Assembly: GCF_900618535.1 (NCBI RefSeq)
Contig: NZ_UYJA01000001.1
Span: forward strand, 434,001 to 498,000
DNA: 64,000 bases
Origin: Pseudomonas bubulae
GTDB taxonomy: Bacteria; Pseudomonadota; Gammaproteobacteria; Pseudomonadales; Pseudomonadaceae
Direction of reading: 5' to 3'
The notes below the pieces were generated by a model. That model searched no databases. It had not been told where the DNA came from and worked only from the letters and a program-made list of their open reading frames with translations. The translations under genes were made by a program, and so were the position numbers. Below, piece by piece: positions 44,626 through 53,650 of this stretch. Position 1 is the stretch's first letter; each line of letters begins with the position of its first letter.

Positions 44626-44768
44626 CAGATACGTTTAGATACTCGCTCCCACAGGTGCAGTATTCCTGTAGCCGCTCACAAGGTAAGAGGCAGCGACCAC
44701 AGGTGTTGTAGGCAACTTGTGTTCTAATTGCCGCCTTTTATCAGCCACAGCGCTTCAAGGATCTGCCC

Positions 44769-46061
44769 ATGCCGTCCACTCGCCCAACCCGCGTCCTGAT
44801 TATTGGCTACGTGTGGCCCGAGCCCCGCTCTTCGGCGGCGGGCGGACACATGATGCAGATCATCGAAAGTTTCTTGCAGCAAGGCTGGCACATCACCTTC
44901 AGCAGCCCGGCAGGCATTGGCGAACACAAGGCTGATCTGGCGACATTGGGCATTGATGAAGTCAGTATCGCGCTCAATAACAGCAGCTTCGATACCTTCA
45001 TCACCGAACTGGCCCCGGATATCGTGCTGTTCGACCGCTTCATGATGGAAGAGCAGTTCGGCTGGCGCGTGGAGAAGCATTGCCCGCAGGCCCTGCGCGT
45101 ACTGGAAACCTCCGACCTGCAAAGCCTGCGCGACGCCCGCCAGCAACAGCTCAAGGCGCGCCTCAAACTTGACGCCGACACTGATGATTTCAGCAGCCTG
45201 TTCGCCCCGGCACAACGGGAGACCTTCGAGCAGATGGCCGTTACCGATCTGGCGCAACGGGAGATCGCGGCGATTTATCGATGCGACTTGAACCTGATGA
45301 TTTCCGAATACGAAATCGATCTGCTCGTAGAGCACTTCAAGGTGCCCCGAGCCCTGCTGCACTGGTGCCCGTTGATGGTCGACAGCGTACCTGCGCAGTT
45401 CGTACCCTTTGACCAGCGCCAGCATTTCCTGAGCATCGGCAATTTCCGTCATGCCCCCAACTGGGATGCCGTGCTCTGGATGAAAACCGCGATCTGGCCA
45501 TTGATACGTCAGCAACTGCCCACGGCGCAATTGCATGTCTATGGTGCTTACACCCCGCCCAAGGCCACTGCCCTGCACAACCCGGCACAGGGTTTTCACG
45601 TGCTCAACTGGGCCGAAGATGCGCTTGAGGTGATGAGCAATGCGCGGATCTGCATGGCCCCCCTGCGCTTTGGTGCAGGAATCAAGGGCAAAATCGCCGA
45701 TGCCATGCTCTGCGGCACGCCCAACGTCACAACTCCCGTAGGCGCCGAAGGCATGCATGGCGACCTGACGTGGGCAGGTGCCATCGAACAGAGTGCCAGT
45801 GCGATTGCTGCCGCCGCGGTGCAGCTGTATCAGAGCCCTGACGCCTGGCATCAGGCCCAGCAGCACGGAACGGCACTACTGGCGCAGCGCTATTTGCAAA
45901 GTACCCACGGCCCGGCACTGGTCGAGTGCATCGAAGCCTGCCGCGCCGGCCTGCAACAGCATCGGCGCAACAACTTCACCGGTGCCATGCTGCGCCATCA
46001 TCAGCATAAAAGTACCCAGTACATGTCGCAGTGGATCGAGGCAAAGAATCGAACGGTTTGA
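44769..46061 (+). CDS. GT4-type glycosyltransferase
   Basis: A 430-residue GT-B fold glycosyltransferase of the GT4/GT1 Pfam group. The N-terminal domain opens with RVLIIGYVWPEPRSSAAGGHMMQIIESFLQQGW. The C-terminal donor domain has FLSIGNFRHAPNWDAV and CMAPLRFGAGIKGKIADAMLCGTPNVTTPVGAEGM, with the acidic residue and nucleotide-sugar loop of the family. No signal peptide, so cytosolic. No other glycan genes adjoin it apart from the secreted glycosidase-like gene with which it is convergent. Substrate unknown. Confidence 0.85.
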   Translation: MPSTRPTRVLIIGYVWPEPRSSAAGGHMMQIIESFLQQGWHITFSSPAGIGEHKADLATLGIDEVSIALNNSSFDTFITELAPDIVLFDRFMMEEQFGWRVEKHCPQALRVLETSDLQSLRDARQQQLKARLKLDADTDDFSSLFAPAQRETFEQMAVTDLAQREIAAIYRCDLNLMISEYEIDLLVEHFKVPRALLHWCPLMVDSVPAQFVPFDQRQHFLSIGNFRHAPNWDAVLWMKTAIWPLIRQQLPTAQLHVYGAYTPPKATALHNPAQGFHVLNWAEDALEVMSNARICMAPLRFGAGIKGKIADAMLCGTPNVTTPVGAEGMHGDLTWAGAIEQSASAIAAAAVQLYQSPDAWHQAQQHGTALLAQRYLQSTHGPALVECIEACRAGLQQHRRNNFTGAMLRHHQHKSTQYMSQWIEAKNRTV

Positions 46062-48401
46062 CTAGGGCTGTGCCAGTCGCGTCGCCTTGAACATCTCGGC
46101 AATCATGATGATGCGGTCTTTTTCGCCCGGTATCTGGACGCTTGCCGACATTGGCGCAAATTGCATGGCGTCGGCACTTTGCGTCTTGTCTGGATTGAAA
46201 TTGACCGTAATTCGGGTTCCATCATCAAACACCGTGCGCTGCAGGCTCCGGTCTGCACTGAGCACCTGAAAATCAACCAGTGCCTGGGTAAAAAGCCGTT
46301 GATGCAAGGGCGAAAAAACCTCGTTGTAGGCCGCGATAAAGGGCAAGTCGCGCTCCAGCACGGCGGCATTGAGGTGGTACATGGGCGGCGTCATGTACAA
46401 CAGCTGCAGCAGTGCCGTGTTCTGCTGCTCATTGGAAAATTTCAACGATGGGTAGGCCCAGTGATGCGTGCTGACCAGACTGTCGTGAAGCACCATTTGG
46501 TAAAGCGGCAAGCGGTACTTCCAGGAGCGGACATAGGTTGCCAGTTGCCGTTTGATCGGAACAGTCTTGAAAAACAGTGTTGGCGTCTCCGGGGGCCAGT
46601 ACTGCCCTACAAAGAAAGGTGACTGTTGATTACCGGACATGTCAGGGTCGGTCCAGTCGAATGGTTGTGTGGCAATGCCGTGGCTGTAGGCAATATTGGC
46701 TGCAAACGTAGAAACCGCCCCCTCGCTGCCCGTGACCAGCCCCAACGACTCGCCCGGGTAATCCAGGCGCCGGGCAATCACCCGGGCATTTTCACTTTCA
46801 CTGGTTTCCCGGCCGGGGGTGTAGTCCGCCTGTGCAGTGACCGCAGCATCGACGTCGAGAAAATAGCTGTTGAGCCCGGCAGCACCTGCCACAGCCTTGA
46901 TGCGCTGGCGCGCATAGTCCTGGGCCTCCCGGGGATTGGCAAAGACGCCAATGCCATTAAACCCCTTGCTCGTAGTACCGCTCGCGTCATGCTGCCCTGC
47001 ACTGGCCAGGTTCGCGCCCATTTGCGCAGCGGCCCAGGTTTCCGGTTCGGCGGGTGCATGAGCGTCTGCGTAGTTGTCGTACACCGCCACCAGAAACCCG
47101 GTTTGCTTGGCCAATGCCACAGCCTGCGGGTGCCAGAATGCATCAAGCCAGTCCTTGGCTCCCAGCCAGGCACGGGTGAGCCCGGCTTGTTTGAGCGCAT
47201 TGACCGTATCCACAGACAGCCCTCCTCCCCAGCGCTCGGCCGGTAACAGGTAAGGCCCGAAAGCCTCGACCAGCTGAGTTCTGGCCGCCTGCCCCCACAA
47301 CACCTCGCCAGCCGGATCATGCCCCCCGTCCAGAGGTTCCTTGGCGGGTACCGCTACAACCTGCCGCATTCCCTGGTTGATGGCACGAACCAGTTGCAGT
47401 TGATTGAACGGTGAAACCATTCGTAGCCGTGAGCGCGTACTCGACAAACTCATGTCAAATACGCTGCGGGTTTGCGGATCAAAGCTTGACCATAAACTGG
47501 CAGCCAGATGCCCGGGGGTACGGCGCGCCCGGTCAAAAGCCGTGATAAAGCTTGCCCAGTTGAGGACGTCTGTGGTTTTCAGCGGCCCTGCGTCCCAAAC
47601 GTAGATATGGGGTGCACCGCCGAGCAGGGCAGTTTGCGGCACCGCACGAATTTTATCTGTCAGTGAAACGAACTGGCCGTTGCTCTTGAGCCAGTTGCGA
47701 TATAGCCCTGCGCCATATAACGGTTGTGCGGGGCCGGGGGCGATGCTGATCACAAAGGGCGCATCAGGTGCAAGCCGGTTGAAGTCATGCTGCAATTGCG
47801 GCACCGCAGTGTTTTTGACTCGCTTGATACTAAACAGGGTGTCGAAGGGCGTTTCTACTATCCAGGTGACCGACAGGTCCTCGTGCAATTGAGTCCAGAA
47901 CGGCATGCTCAACTCACCCAGCAACTGCCCGCCGGAGTAGCGCTTGACCAGCCAGCTAAGCCAGCCGGGGTCATTGGCCGGTATATAGCTACCCTCGCCA
48001 AAAGGAATGGCGTAGGCACGAATGTCGGTTTGCAGGCGCGGCCAACGCAAGCTTGCAGGGCGGGACGCCTGTATCGAAACGCGCAACCTGTCGTCCTCAA
48101 CCTTGATGTCGACCCGGTATTGATTCCCCTCCTGGCTAATCGTCCAGCTGTCGGAAGCCAGTTCAGTGACCTCGCTGTCCTGCCTGAATGCACCGCCACT
48201 GAGCAACAAGGGCGCTTTGCCGGGCCGTAGCAAGAACACCTCAAGGGTTGCCCGGTTCACATCGAAGGTACCCTGAGCGACAGCAAAACTGGCTCTGCCA
48301 GTGGCATTGGCAGGGCCCGGCATCACAAGCCCCCATGCTGCAAAAAGCAGGACACACAAGAACCCACGGTAACAACGCAAACAGGCAAGATGGGCTTTCA
48401 T
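46062..48401 (-). CDS. Large secreted glycoside-hydrolase-like protein of unknown specificity
   Basis: About 779 residues with a signal peptide (MKAHLACLRCYRGFLCVLLFAAWGLVMPGPANA). ATG 48401 starts this signal; the frame extends to 48488 but the extra residues are not signal-like. The N-terminal half is beta-rich. The middle looks like a TIM barrel with acidic strand ends: FLVAVYDNYAD, GLNSYFLDVDAAV and LVTGSEGAVSTFAANI, and a C-terminal beta domain (about 690-779). The arrangement resembles endo-alpha-N-acetylgalactosaminidase-type hydrolases, but I cannot name a family with confidence. Its stop abuts the stop of the convergent glycosyltransferase. Confidence 0.7.
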   Translation of the reverse strand: MKAHLACLRCYRGFLCVLLFAAWGLVMPGPANATGRASFAVAQGTFDVNRATLEVFLLRPGKAPLLLSGGAFRQDSEVTELASDSWTISQEGNQYRVDIKVEDDRLRVSIQASRPASLRWPRLQTDIRAYAIPFGEGSYIPANDPGWLSWLVKRYSGGQLLGELSMPFWTQLHEDLSVTWIVETPFDTLFSIKRVKNTAVPQLQHDFNRLAPDAPFVISIAPGPAQPLYGAGLYRNWLKSNGQFVSLTDKIRAVPQTALLGGAPHIYVWDAGPLKTTDVLNWASFITAFDRARRTPGHLAASLWSSFDPQTRSVFDMSLSSTRSRLRMVSPFNQLQLVRAINQGMRQVVAVPAKEPLDGGHDPAGEVLWGQAARTQLVEAFGPYLLPAERWGGGLSVDTVNALKQAGLTRAWLGAKDWLDAFWHPQAVALAKQTGFLVAVYDNYADAHAPAEPETWAAAQMGANLASAGQHDASGTTSKGFNGIGVFANPREAQDYARQRIKAVAGAAGLNSYFLDVDAAVTAQADYTPGRETSESENARVIARRLDYPGESLGLVTGSEGAVSTFAANIAYSHGIATQPFDWTDPDMSGNQQSPFFVGQYWPPETPTLFFKTVPIKRQLATYVRSWKYRLPLYQMVLHDSLVSTHHWAYPSLKFSNEQQNTALLQLLYMTPPMYHLNAAVLERDLPFIAAYNEVFSPLHQRLFTQALVDFQVLSADRSLQRTVFDDGTRITVNFNPDKTQSADAMQFAPMSASVQIPGEKDRIIMIAEMFKATRLAQP

Positions 48402-48515
48402 AGCTGACTCATGTAAACGACGCAATACAGGAGCCGAACTGTAGGCAGCTGTATCAACTTGACGCCATAATCTAATTCTACAAAACATGTACGAAAAAGA
48501 CTTCGACGCAACTGC

Positions 48516-49277
48516 CTATTCACTCAGGCGGGTGCGCCTGCGTAGCAGATACGTGTCCATTATCCAGCCCTTGCTTGCTCGGGCAGTACTGCGGGCCTGC
48601 TTGATCTGCTCGCACACTTCGCTCAGTTTGCCCGCGATCAGAATCTCGTCCGCAGTGCCGATATAGGCGCCCCAATAGATATCGACATTTTCATCGACAA
48701 AGGCTTCAAAGGCACAATGTGCGTCGAGCATGACCACGACATTATCCAGATCCTCGGCCACCAGCTTGCGTCCGGTGGTGATGCGGATCGGCTGGCCGAT
48801 AGTGTTGAGCGCAATGCGATGGCGCGCGGCCAGGGCCTGTACACTGCTGATACCGGGGATCACCTCATGCTCGAAGTCGCTGCAGCCCCCGGCCCGGACA
48901 CGGTCGAGAATACGCAAGGTGCTGTCATACAGCCCCGGGTCGCCCCACAACAGAAAAGCCCCGCATTCGCCATCGGCCAGTTGGTCTTCGATCAAGTGGG
49001 TAAACACTTCGGCCCGCTGTTGGTGCCAATCCTCGACGCCATCGGTGTAGCACGCCGTTGAGCTGTCACGCTGCGGGTCGTTGACCTGCACCACACGGTA
49101 GCCCGGCTCACGGATATAGCGCTGGCAGATCTGCAGGCGCATGCGCACCAGGTCTTCGGTGGCCTGGCCCTTGTCGAGCACAAACAGCACATTGGCGCGA
49201 TTCAGCGCGTTGATCCCCTGGACGGTGATGTGCTCCGGGTCTCCGGCGCCGATACCGATCAACAACAGTGTTTTCAT
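48516..49277 (-). CDS. cobF: Precorrin-6A synthase (deacetylating) CobF
   Basis: S-adenosylmethionine methyltransferase of the aerobic cobalamin pathway that methylates C-1 of precorrin-5 with loss of acetate. The 253 residues have GIGAGDPEHITVQGINAL at the N-terminus, the SAM-binding loop AFLLWGDPGLYDSTLRI and VIPGISSVQALAARH, typical of tetrapyrrole methylases. It stands apart from the cobW-cobN operon and lies next to, and divergent from, mtlR with 46 bases between. Confidence 0.95.
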   Translation of the reverse strand: MKTLLLIGIGAGDPEHITVQGINALNRANVLFVLDKGQATEDLVRMRLQICQRYIREPGYRVVQVNDPQRDSSTACYTDGVEDWHQQRAEVFTHLIEDQLADGECGAFLLWGDPGLYDSTLRILDRVRAGGCSDFEHEVIPGISSVQALAARHRIALNTIGQPIRITTGRKLVAEDLDNVVVMLDAHCAFEAFVDENVDIYWGAYIGTADEILIAGKLSEVCEQIKQARSTARASKGWIMDTYLLRRRTRLSE

Positions 49278-49323
49278 CCTGTAATACCCTCAAATCTGAC
49301 TGGACTTAACCGCAGGAACCGGC

Positions 49324-50298
49324 ATGATCCACGCCATAACAAGACTGACGACGGCCCAGCCCATGACCCGCCCCGCCCGCGCCACAGACCCGTCCTACGA
49401 ACTGATGGACGACCACAATGGCCTGTCGATCATCTATCGCCAGCATGGCTTCCCCTGTCCGCTGGTGCGCTGGCACTTCCATAAGGAATACGAGTTGCAT
49501 CTGATCGTTGCCAGCAGCGGCAAGGTGTTTGTGGGCGACTATATCGGTAATTTCCACCCTGAAACATTATTCCTCACCGGGCCCAACCTGCCTCATAACT
49601 GGATCAGCCAGGTGGCCGGTGACGAGGTGGTGCCCACCCGCGACATGCTGGTCAACTTCACCGATGAACTGCTTGAGAACGCCGCCTCGGTACTCACCGA
49701 ACTCAAGTCCCTCACGCCAATGCTTGAACGGGCGCGCCACGGGATCGAGTTCCGCTGTAAAGCCACGATCCGCAAGGCTATGGATCTGATGCAGGCAATT
49801 GCCGGCTCCAGCGGCATCACCCGGCTTGGCCATTTCCTGATCCTGCTGGAACTGCTGGCCGGCTGTGATGACTACCAGCTGCTGTCTGGGGTCACCGCCG
49901 GAAATCTGGCCGACGAGCAGACCATCGATCGCACCAACCGGGCCGTCGACTATATCTTCAGCCACTACACCCGCGAGCTGCCGCTAGAAGAAGTCGCCGA
50001 CTACATGGGCATGAAGCCCACCTATTTTTCCCGCGTATTCAAGCAAGCCACAGGGCGCTGCTTCATCGAGTTCGTCAATCGACTGCGCATCAGCAAGTCC
50101 TGTGAGTTACTGGCCGATGGTCAAAAGCCCGTCACAGATGTGTGTTTCGAGTCAGGTTTCAACAATATTTCCAACTTCAACCGTCGCTTTCAGCAACTCA
50201 AAGGAATGACCCCGTCACACTATCGTCGCCTGGCGGTGCAGCGTTTGACCGAGCAAAACCAGCGTGCGCCGAGTGAACGCCTGCGCAGTGCAAAATAG
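49324..50298 (+). CDS. mtlR: MtlR, AraC-family activator of the mannitol operon
   Basis: Transcriptional activator, 324 residues. An N-terminal cupin-type sensor domain (about 30-160; FPCPLVRWHFHKEYELHLIVASSGKVFVGDYIGNF) is followed by a C-terminal AraC domain with two helix-turn-helix motifs (LPLEEVADYMGMKPTYFSRVFKQATGR and VTDVCFESGFNNISNFNRRFQQLKGMTPSHYRR). In P. fluorescens MtlR activates mtlE and the genes after it in response to mannitol, sorbitol and arabitol. ATG 49324 has AGGA six bases upstream; ATG 49363 is an alternative. It precedes mtlE in the same direction. Confidence 0.93.
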   Translation: MIHAITRLTTAQPMTRPARATDPSYELMDDHNGLSIIYRQHGFPCPLVRWHFHKEYELHLIVASSGKVFVGDYIGNFHPETLFLTGPNLPHNWISQVAGDEVVPTRDMLVNFTDELLENAASVLTELKSLTPMLERARHGIEFRCKATIRKAMDLMQAIAGSSGITRLGHFLILLELLAGCDDYQLLSGVTAGNLADEQTIDRTNRAVDYIFSHYTRELPLEEVADYMGMKPTYFSRVFKQATGRCFIEFVNRLRISKSCELLADGQKPVTDVCFESGFNNISNFNRRFQQLKGMTPSHYRRLAVQRLTEQNQRAPSERLRSAK

Positions 50299-50438
50299 TA
50301 TCGATTGATGTGCTTCCAGTGATTTGTCACGCCGGTGATTGAGGGCTGTAATCGGCCCAGGCGCTTGCCCCGTGCGAGCCGCTATAAAAACAATAACCGT
50401 CCTTCAAAAGCCGCCAGGCCGCTGAAGTGGAGTGCTCA

Positions 50439-51749
50439 ATGAATATTCCTGTCAAAGCGTTATGTGTCGCCACGTGCATGACCCTGAGTGGCATCAGTTC
50501 AGGCGCGCAAACCCTGACCATTGCCACGGTCAACAACAGCGACATGATCCGCATGCAAAAGCTGGCGAAAACCTTCGAGAGCGAGCACCCCGAGATCAAG
50601 CTCAACTGGGTGGTGCTGGAAGAAAACGTATTGCGCCAGCGCCTGACCACGGACATTGCCACCCAGGGCGGACAATTTGACGTGCTGACCATCGGCATGT
50701 ACGAAGCCGCACTCTGGGGTGCCAAGGGCTGGCTTGAGCCCATGACCGACTTGCCCGCCACCTATGCCATCGACGATGTGTTCCCGGCGGTTCGCGACGG
50801 CCTGTCCGTCAAGGGCACGCTCTATGCCCTGCCGTTTTATGCCGAAAGCTCGATGACCTATTACCGTACCGACCTGTTCAAGGATGCCGGGCTGAGCATG
50901 CCCGAGCATCCGACCTGGGAACAGATCGCCGGCTTTGCCCGCACCCTCAACAAACCTGACCAGGAACAATACGGCATCTGCCTGCGCGGCAAGGCGGGCT
51001 GGGGTGAAAACATGGCGCTGATCAGCACCATCGCCAACGCCTACGGCGCGCGCTGGTTCAATGAACAATGGCAACCGGAGTTCAACGGGGCCGAGTGGCA
51101 AAATGCCTTGAATTTTTATGTCGGCACACTGAAAGCCTCAGGCCCGCCGGGTGCGACCAGCAATGGTTTCAACGAAAACCTGGCGCTGTTCAACAGCGGC
51201 AAATGTGCGATCTGGGTCGATGCCAGTGTTGCTGGCTCGTTTGTCACCGACAGTAGCCAGAGCAAGGTCGCCGAGCATGTCGGCTTTACCTTCGCCCCCC
51301 ATGCTGTGACCGATAAAGGCAGTGCCTGGCTGTACTCCTGGGCACTGGCCATACCCACCAGTTCCAAAGCCAAGGACGCCGCCAGGACATTCAGCACCTG
51401 GGCCACGTCCAAAGAATACGGTGCTTTGGTGGCGGAAAAAGACGGCATTGCCAATGTACCCCCGGGCACCCGGGCCTCGACCTACACCGAGGCGTACCTG
51501 AAAGCTGCACCCTTTGCCAGGGTCACCCTCGAGTCCTTGAAAGTTGCCAACCCTCAGGACCCGACCCTCAAGCCCGTCCCTTATGTGGGTATCCAGTTGG
51601 TCACCATTCCGGAGTTCCAGGCGGTGGGCACCCAGGTTGGCAAGCTGTTCAGTGCCGCGCTGATTGGCCAGACCACCGTGGACCAGGCACTGGCCGCGGC
51701 CCAGCAGAGCACCGAGCGCGAAATGAAGCGGGCGGGTTACCCCAAGTAG
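50439..51749 (+). CDS. mtlE: Mannitol/sorbitol ABC transporter substrate-binding protein
   Basis: Periplasmic polyol-binding protein, 436 residues, with a signal peptide (MNIPVKALCVATCMTLSGISSGA). The body follows the family 1 solute-binding fold: QTLTIATVNNSDMIRMQKLAKTFESEHPEIKLNWVVLEE, FDVLTIGMYEAALWGAKGWLEP and YALPFYAESSMTYYRTDLFKDAG. ATG 50439 has GGAG six bases upstream. First structural gene of the mannitol operon. The gap to mtlF contains a REP pair. Confidence 0.96.
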   Translation: MNIPVKALCVATCMTLSGISSGAQTLTIATVNNSDMIRMQKLAKTFESEHPEIKLNWVVLEENVLRQRLTTDIATQGGQFDVLTIGMYEAALWGAKGWLEPMTDLPATYAIDDVFPAVRDGLSVKGTLYALPFYAESSMTYYRTDLFKDAGLSMPEHPTWEQIAGFARTLNKPDQEQYGICLRGKAGWGENMALISTIANAYGARWFNEQWQPEFNGAEWQNALNFYVGTLKASGPPGATSNGFNENLALFNSGKCAIWVDASVAGSFVTDSSQSKVAEHVGFTFAPHAVTDKGSAWLYSWALAIPTSSKAKDAARTFSTWATSKEYGALVAEKDGIANVPPGTRASTYTEAYLKAAPFARVTLESLKVANPQDPTLKPVPYVGIQLVTIPEFQAVGTQVGKLFSAALIGQTTVDQALAAAQQSTEREMKRAGYPK

Positions 51750-51773
51750 CACTGCCAACACCAAACTCTGGTC

Positions 51774-51835
51774 TGTGGGAGCGAGCCTGCTCGCGAATAC
51801 CGCGTCGACTCCTTCACGAGGAGGCTCGCTCCGAC
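51774..51835. repeat. REP pair between mtlE and mtlF
   Basis: TGTGGGAGCGAGCCTGCTCGCG (51774) and a complementary copy (CGAGGAGGCTCGCTCCGACG) at 51816-51835 form two nested hairpins. Such elements after a binding-protein gene protect the upstream mRNA, as in the malE-malF region, and would explain higher MtlE than permease levels. Confidence 0.85.
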
Positions 51836-51860
51836 GCAAAGCAATTCAGGTGTATTGACG

Positions 51861-52787
51861 ATGACGACTTCGACTGTTATTGCCGCGCTCGACGCCCCGC
51901 CAACGGGGCGGCGTCCGCGCCTGTTCAATCCCGGCTGGTTTCTGGTAACGCCCTCTGTGGCGCTTCTGTTGCTGTGGATGATCGTGCCACTGGGGATGAC
52001 CCTGTACTTTTCACTGATCCGCTACAACCTGCTCTATCCCGGCGAAAACCAGTTCGTGGGGCTGGAGAACTTCACCTACTTCCTCACCGATTCGGGCTTC
52101 CTGCCCGGCGCAACCAACACTTTGCTGCTGGTTGGCAGTGTGCTGCTGATCAGCGTGGTGCTCGGCGTACTGATCAGCGCCCTGCTCGAAGCCAGCGAAT
52201 TCATGGGCCGCGGCATCGTAAGGGTGCTGTTGATCTCGCCGTTTTTCATCATGCCGACCGTGGGCGCGCTGATCTGGAAAAATCTGATTTTCCATCCGGT
52301 ATCCGGCGTCCTGGCCGCCGTGTGGAAGTTGTTTGGCGCCCAGCCGGTGGACTGGCTGGCGCACTACCCGCTGCTGTCGATCATCATCATTGTGTCGTGG
52401 CAATGGCTGCCCTTTGCGATCCTGATTCTGATGACCGCCATGCAGTCTCTGGACCAGGAACAAAAAGAAGCCGCGCGGCTGGACGGTGCCGGCCCCATCG
52501 CGATTTTCTGGCACCTGACCTTGCCCCATCTGGCGCGCCCCATTGCCGTCGTAGTGATGATCGAGACCATCTTTCTGTTGTCGGTGTTCGCCGAAATCTT
52601 TACCACCACCAACGGCGGCCCGGGCTATGCATCCACCAACCTCGCGTACCTGATCTACAACCAGGCGCTGGTGCAGTTCGATGTGGGCATGGCCTCGGCC
52701 GGCGGTTTGATCGCCGTGGTCATCGCCAATATTGCCGCCATCATTCTGGTGCGCATGCTCGGCAAAAACCTGACAGACAAGCCGTGA
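51861..52787 (+). CDS. mtlF: Mannitol/sorbitol ABC transporter permease MtlF
   Basis: Integral membrane permease, 308 residues, six helices, MalF-like (MalFG family). An N-terminal cytoplasmic stretch precedes TM1 (about 25-50). The EAA loop that docks to MtlK is EAARLDGAGPIAIFWHLTLPHL. ATG 51861 is preferred over the TTG at 51855. Followed by mtlG at 10 bases. Confidence 0.94.
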   Translation: MTTSTVIAALDAPPTGRRPRLFNPGWFLVTPSVALLLLWMIVPLGMTLYFSLIRYNLLYPGENQFVGLENFTYFLTDSGFLPGATNTLLLVGSVLLISVVLGVLISALLEASEFMGRGIVRVLLISPFFIMPTVGALIWKNLIFHPVSGVLAAVWKLFGAQPVDWLAHYPLLSIIIIVSWQWLPFAILILMTAMQSLDQEQKEAARLDGAGPIAIFWHLTLPHLARPIAVVVMIETIFLLSVFAEIFTTTNGGPGYASTNLAYLIYNQALVQFDVGMASAGGLIAVVIANIAAIILVRMLGKNLTDKP

Positions 52788-52797
52788 GGGCTCAGTG

Positions 52798-53628
52798 ATG
52801 ACACTACAACAATCGCGCCGCCTGCAAAGCCTGCTGCTGGGCACCCTGGCCTGGGCCATCGCCATCCTGATCTTTTTCCCGATCTTCTGGATGCTCCTGA
52901 CCAGTTTTAAAACCGAACTCGACGCCTTTGCCACGCCGCCCCAGTTCATTTTCACGCCCACGCTGGAGAACTACCTGCATATCGAACAGCGCAGCAGTTA
53001 CTTTCACTTCGCCTGGAACTCGGTGGTGATCTCGTTCACTGCCACGGCCCTGTGCATGCTGATCGCTATCCCGGCGGCCTACTCGATGGCGTTCTACGAA
53101 ACCAAGCGCACCAAGGGCACGCTGCTGTGGATGCTCTCCACCAAGATGCTGCCGCCAGTGGGTGTACTGATGCCCATCTACCTGCTGGCCAAGAGCTTTG
53201 GCCTGCTGGATACACGGGCGGCACTGATCATCATCTATACCCTGATCAACCTGCCGATCGTGGTGTGGATGATTTACACCTACTTCAAGGATATTCCCAA
53301 AGACATCCTCGAAGCCGCACGGCTGGACGGCGCCACGCTGTGGCAGGAGGTGGTGCGCGTATTGCTGCCGATCAGCAAGGGCGGCCTGGCTTCAACCCTG
53401 CTGCTGTCGCTGATCCTGTGCTGGAACGAAGCGTTCTGGTCACTGAACCTGACCTCTTCCAGCGCCGCGCCTCTGACTGCACTGATCGCGTCCTACTCCA
53501 GCCCCGAGGGCCTGTTCTGGGCCAAGTTGTCGGCCGTTTCGACCCTGGCCTGCGCACCGATCCTGATTTTTGGCTGGATCAGCCAGAAGCAACTGGTGCG
53601 CGGTTTGTCCTTCGGCGCAGTCAAATAA
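52798..53628 (+). CDS. mtlG: Mannitol/sorbitol ABC transporter permease MtlG
   Basis: MalG-like partner permease, 276 residues, six predicted helices. The EAA loop is EAARLDGATLWQEVVRVLLPISKGGLAST. ATG 52798 directly follows a GTG that is also in frame; both are possible. It precedes mtlK by 22 bases with GGAGG just before the mtlK ATG. Confidence 0.94.
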   Translation: MTLQQSRRLQSLLLGTLAWAIAILIFFPIFWMLLTSFKTELDAFATPPQFIFTPTLENYLHIEQRSSYFHFAWNSVVISFTATALCMLIAIPAAYSMAFYETKRTKGTLLWMLSTKMLPPVGVLMPIYLLAKSFGLLDTRAALIIIYTLINLPIVVWMIYTYFKDIPKDILEAARLDGATLWQEVVRVLLPISKGGLASTLLLSLILCWNEAFWSLNLTSSSAAPLTALIASYSSPEGLFWAKLSAVSTLACAPILIFGWISQKQLVRGLSFGAVK

Positions 53629-53650
53629 AAATACTGATTGGAGGCCCACT

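Noticed and set aside
44640..44710. REP-like remnants upstream of the glycosyltransferase gene
   Set aside because: Short matches to CGCTCCCACA and TGTAGCCGCT are present but do not pair convincingly.
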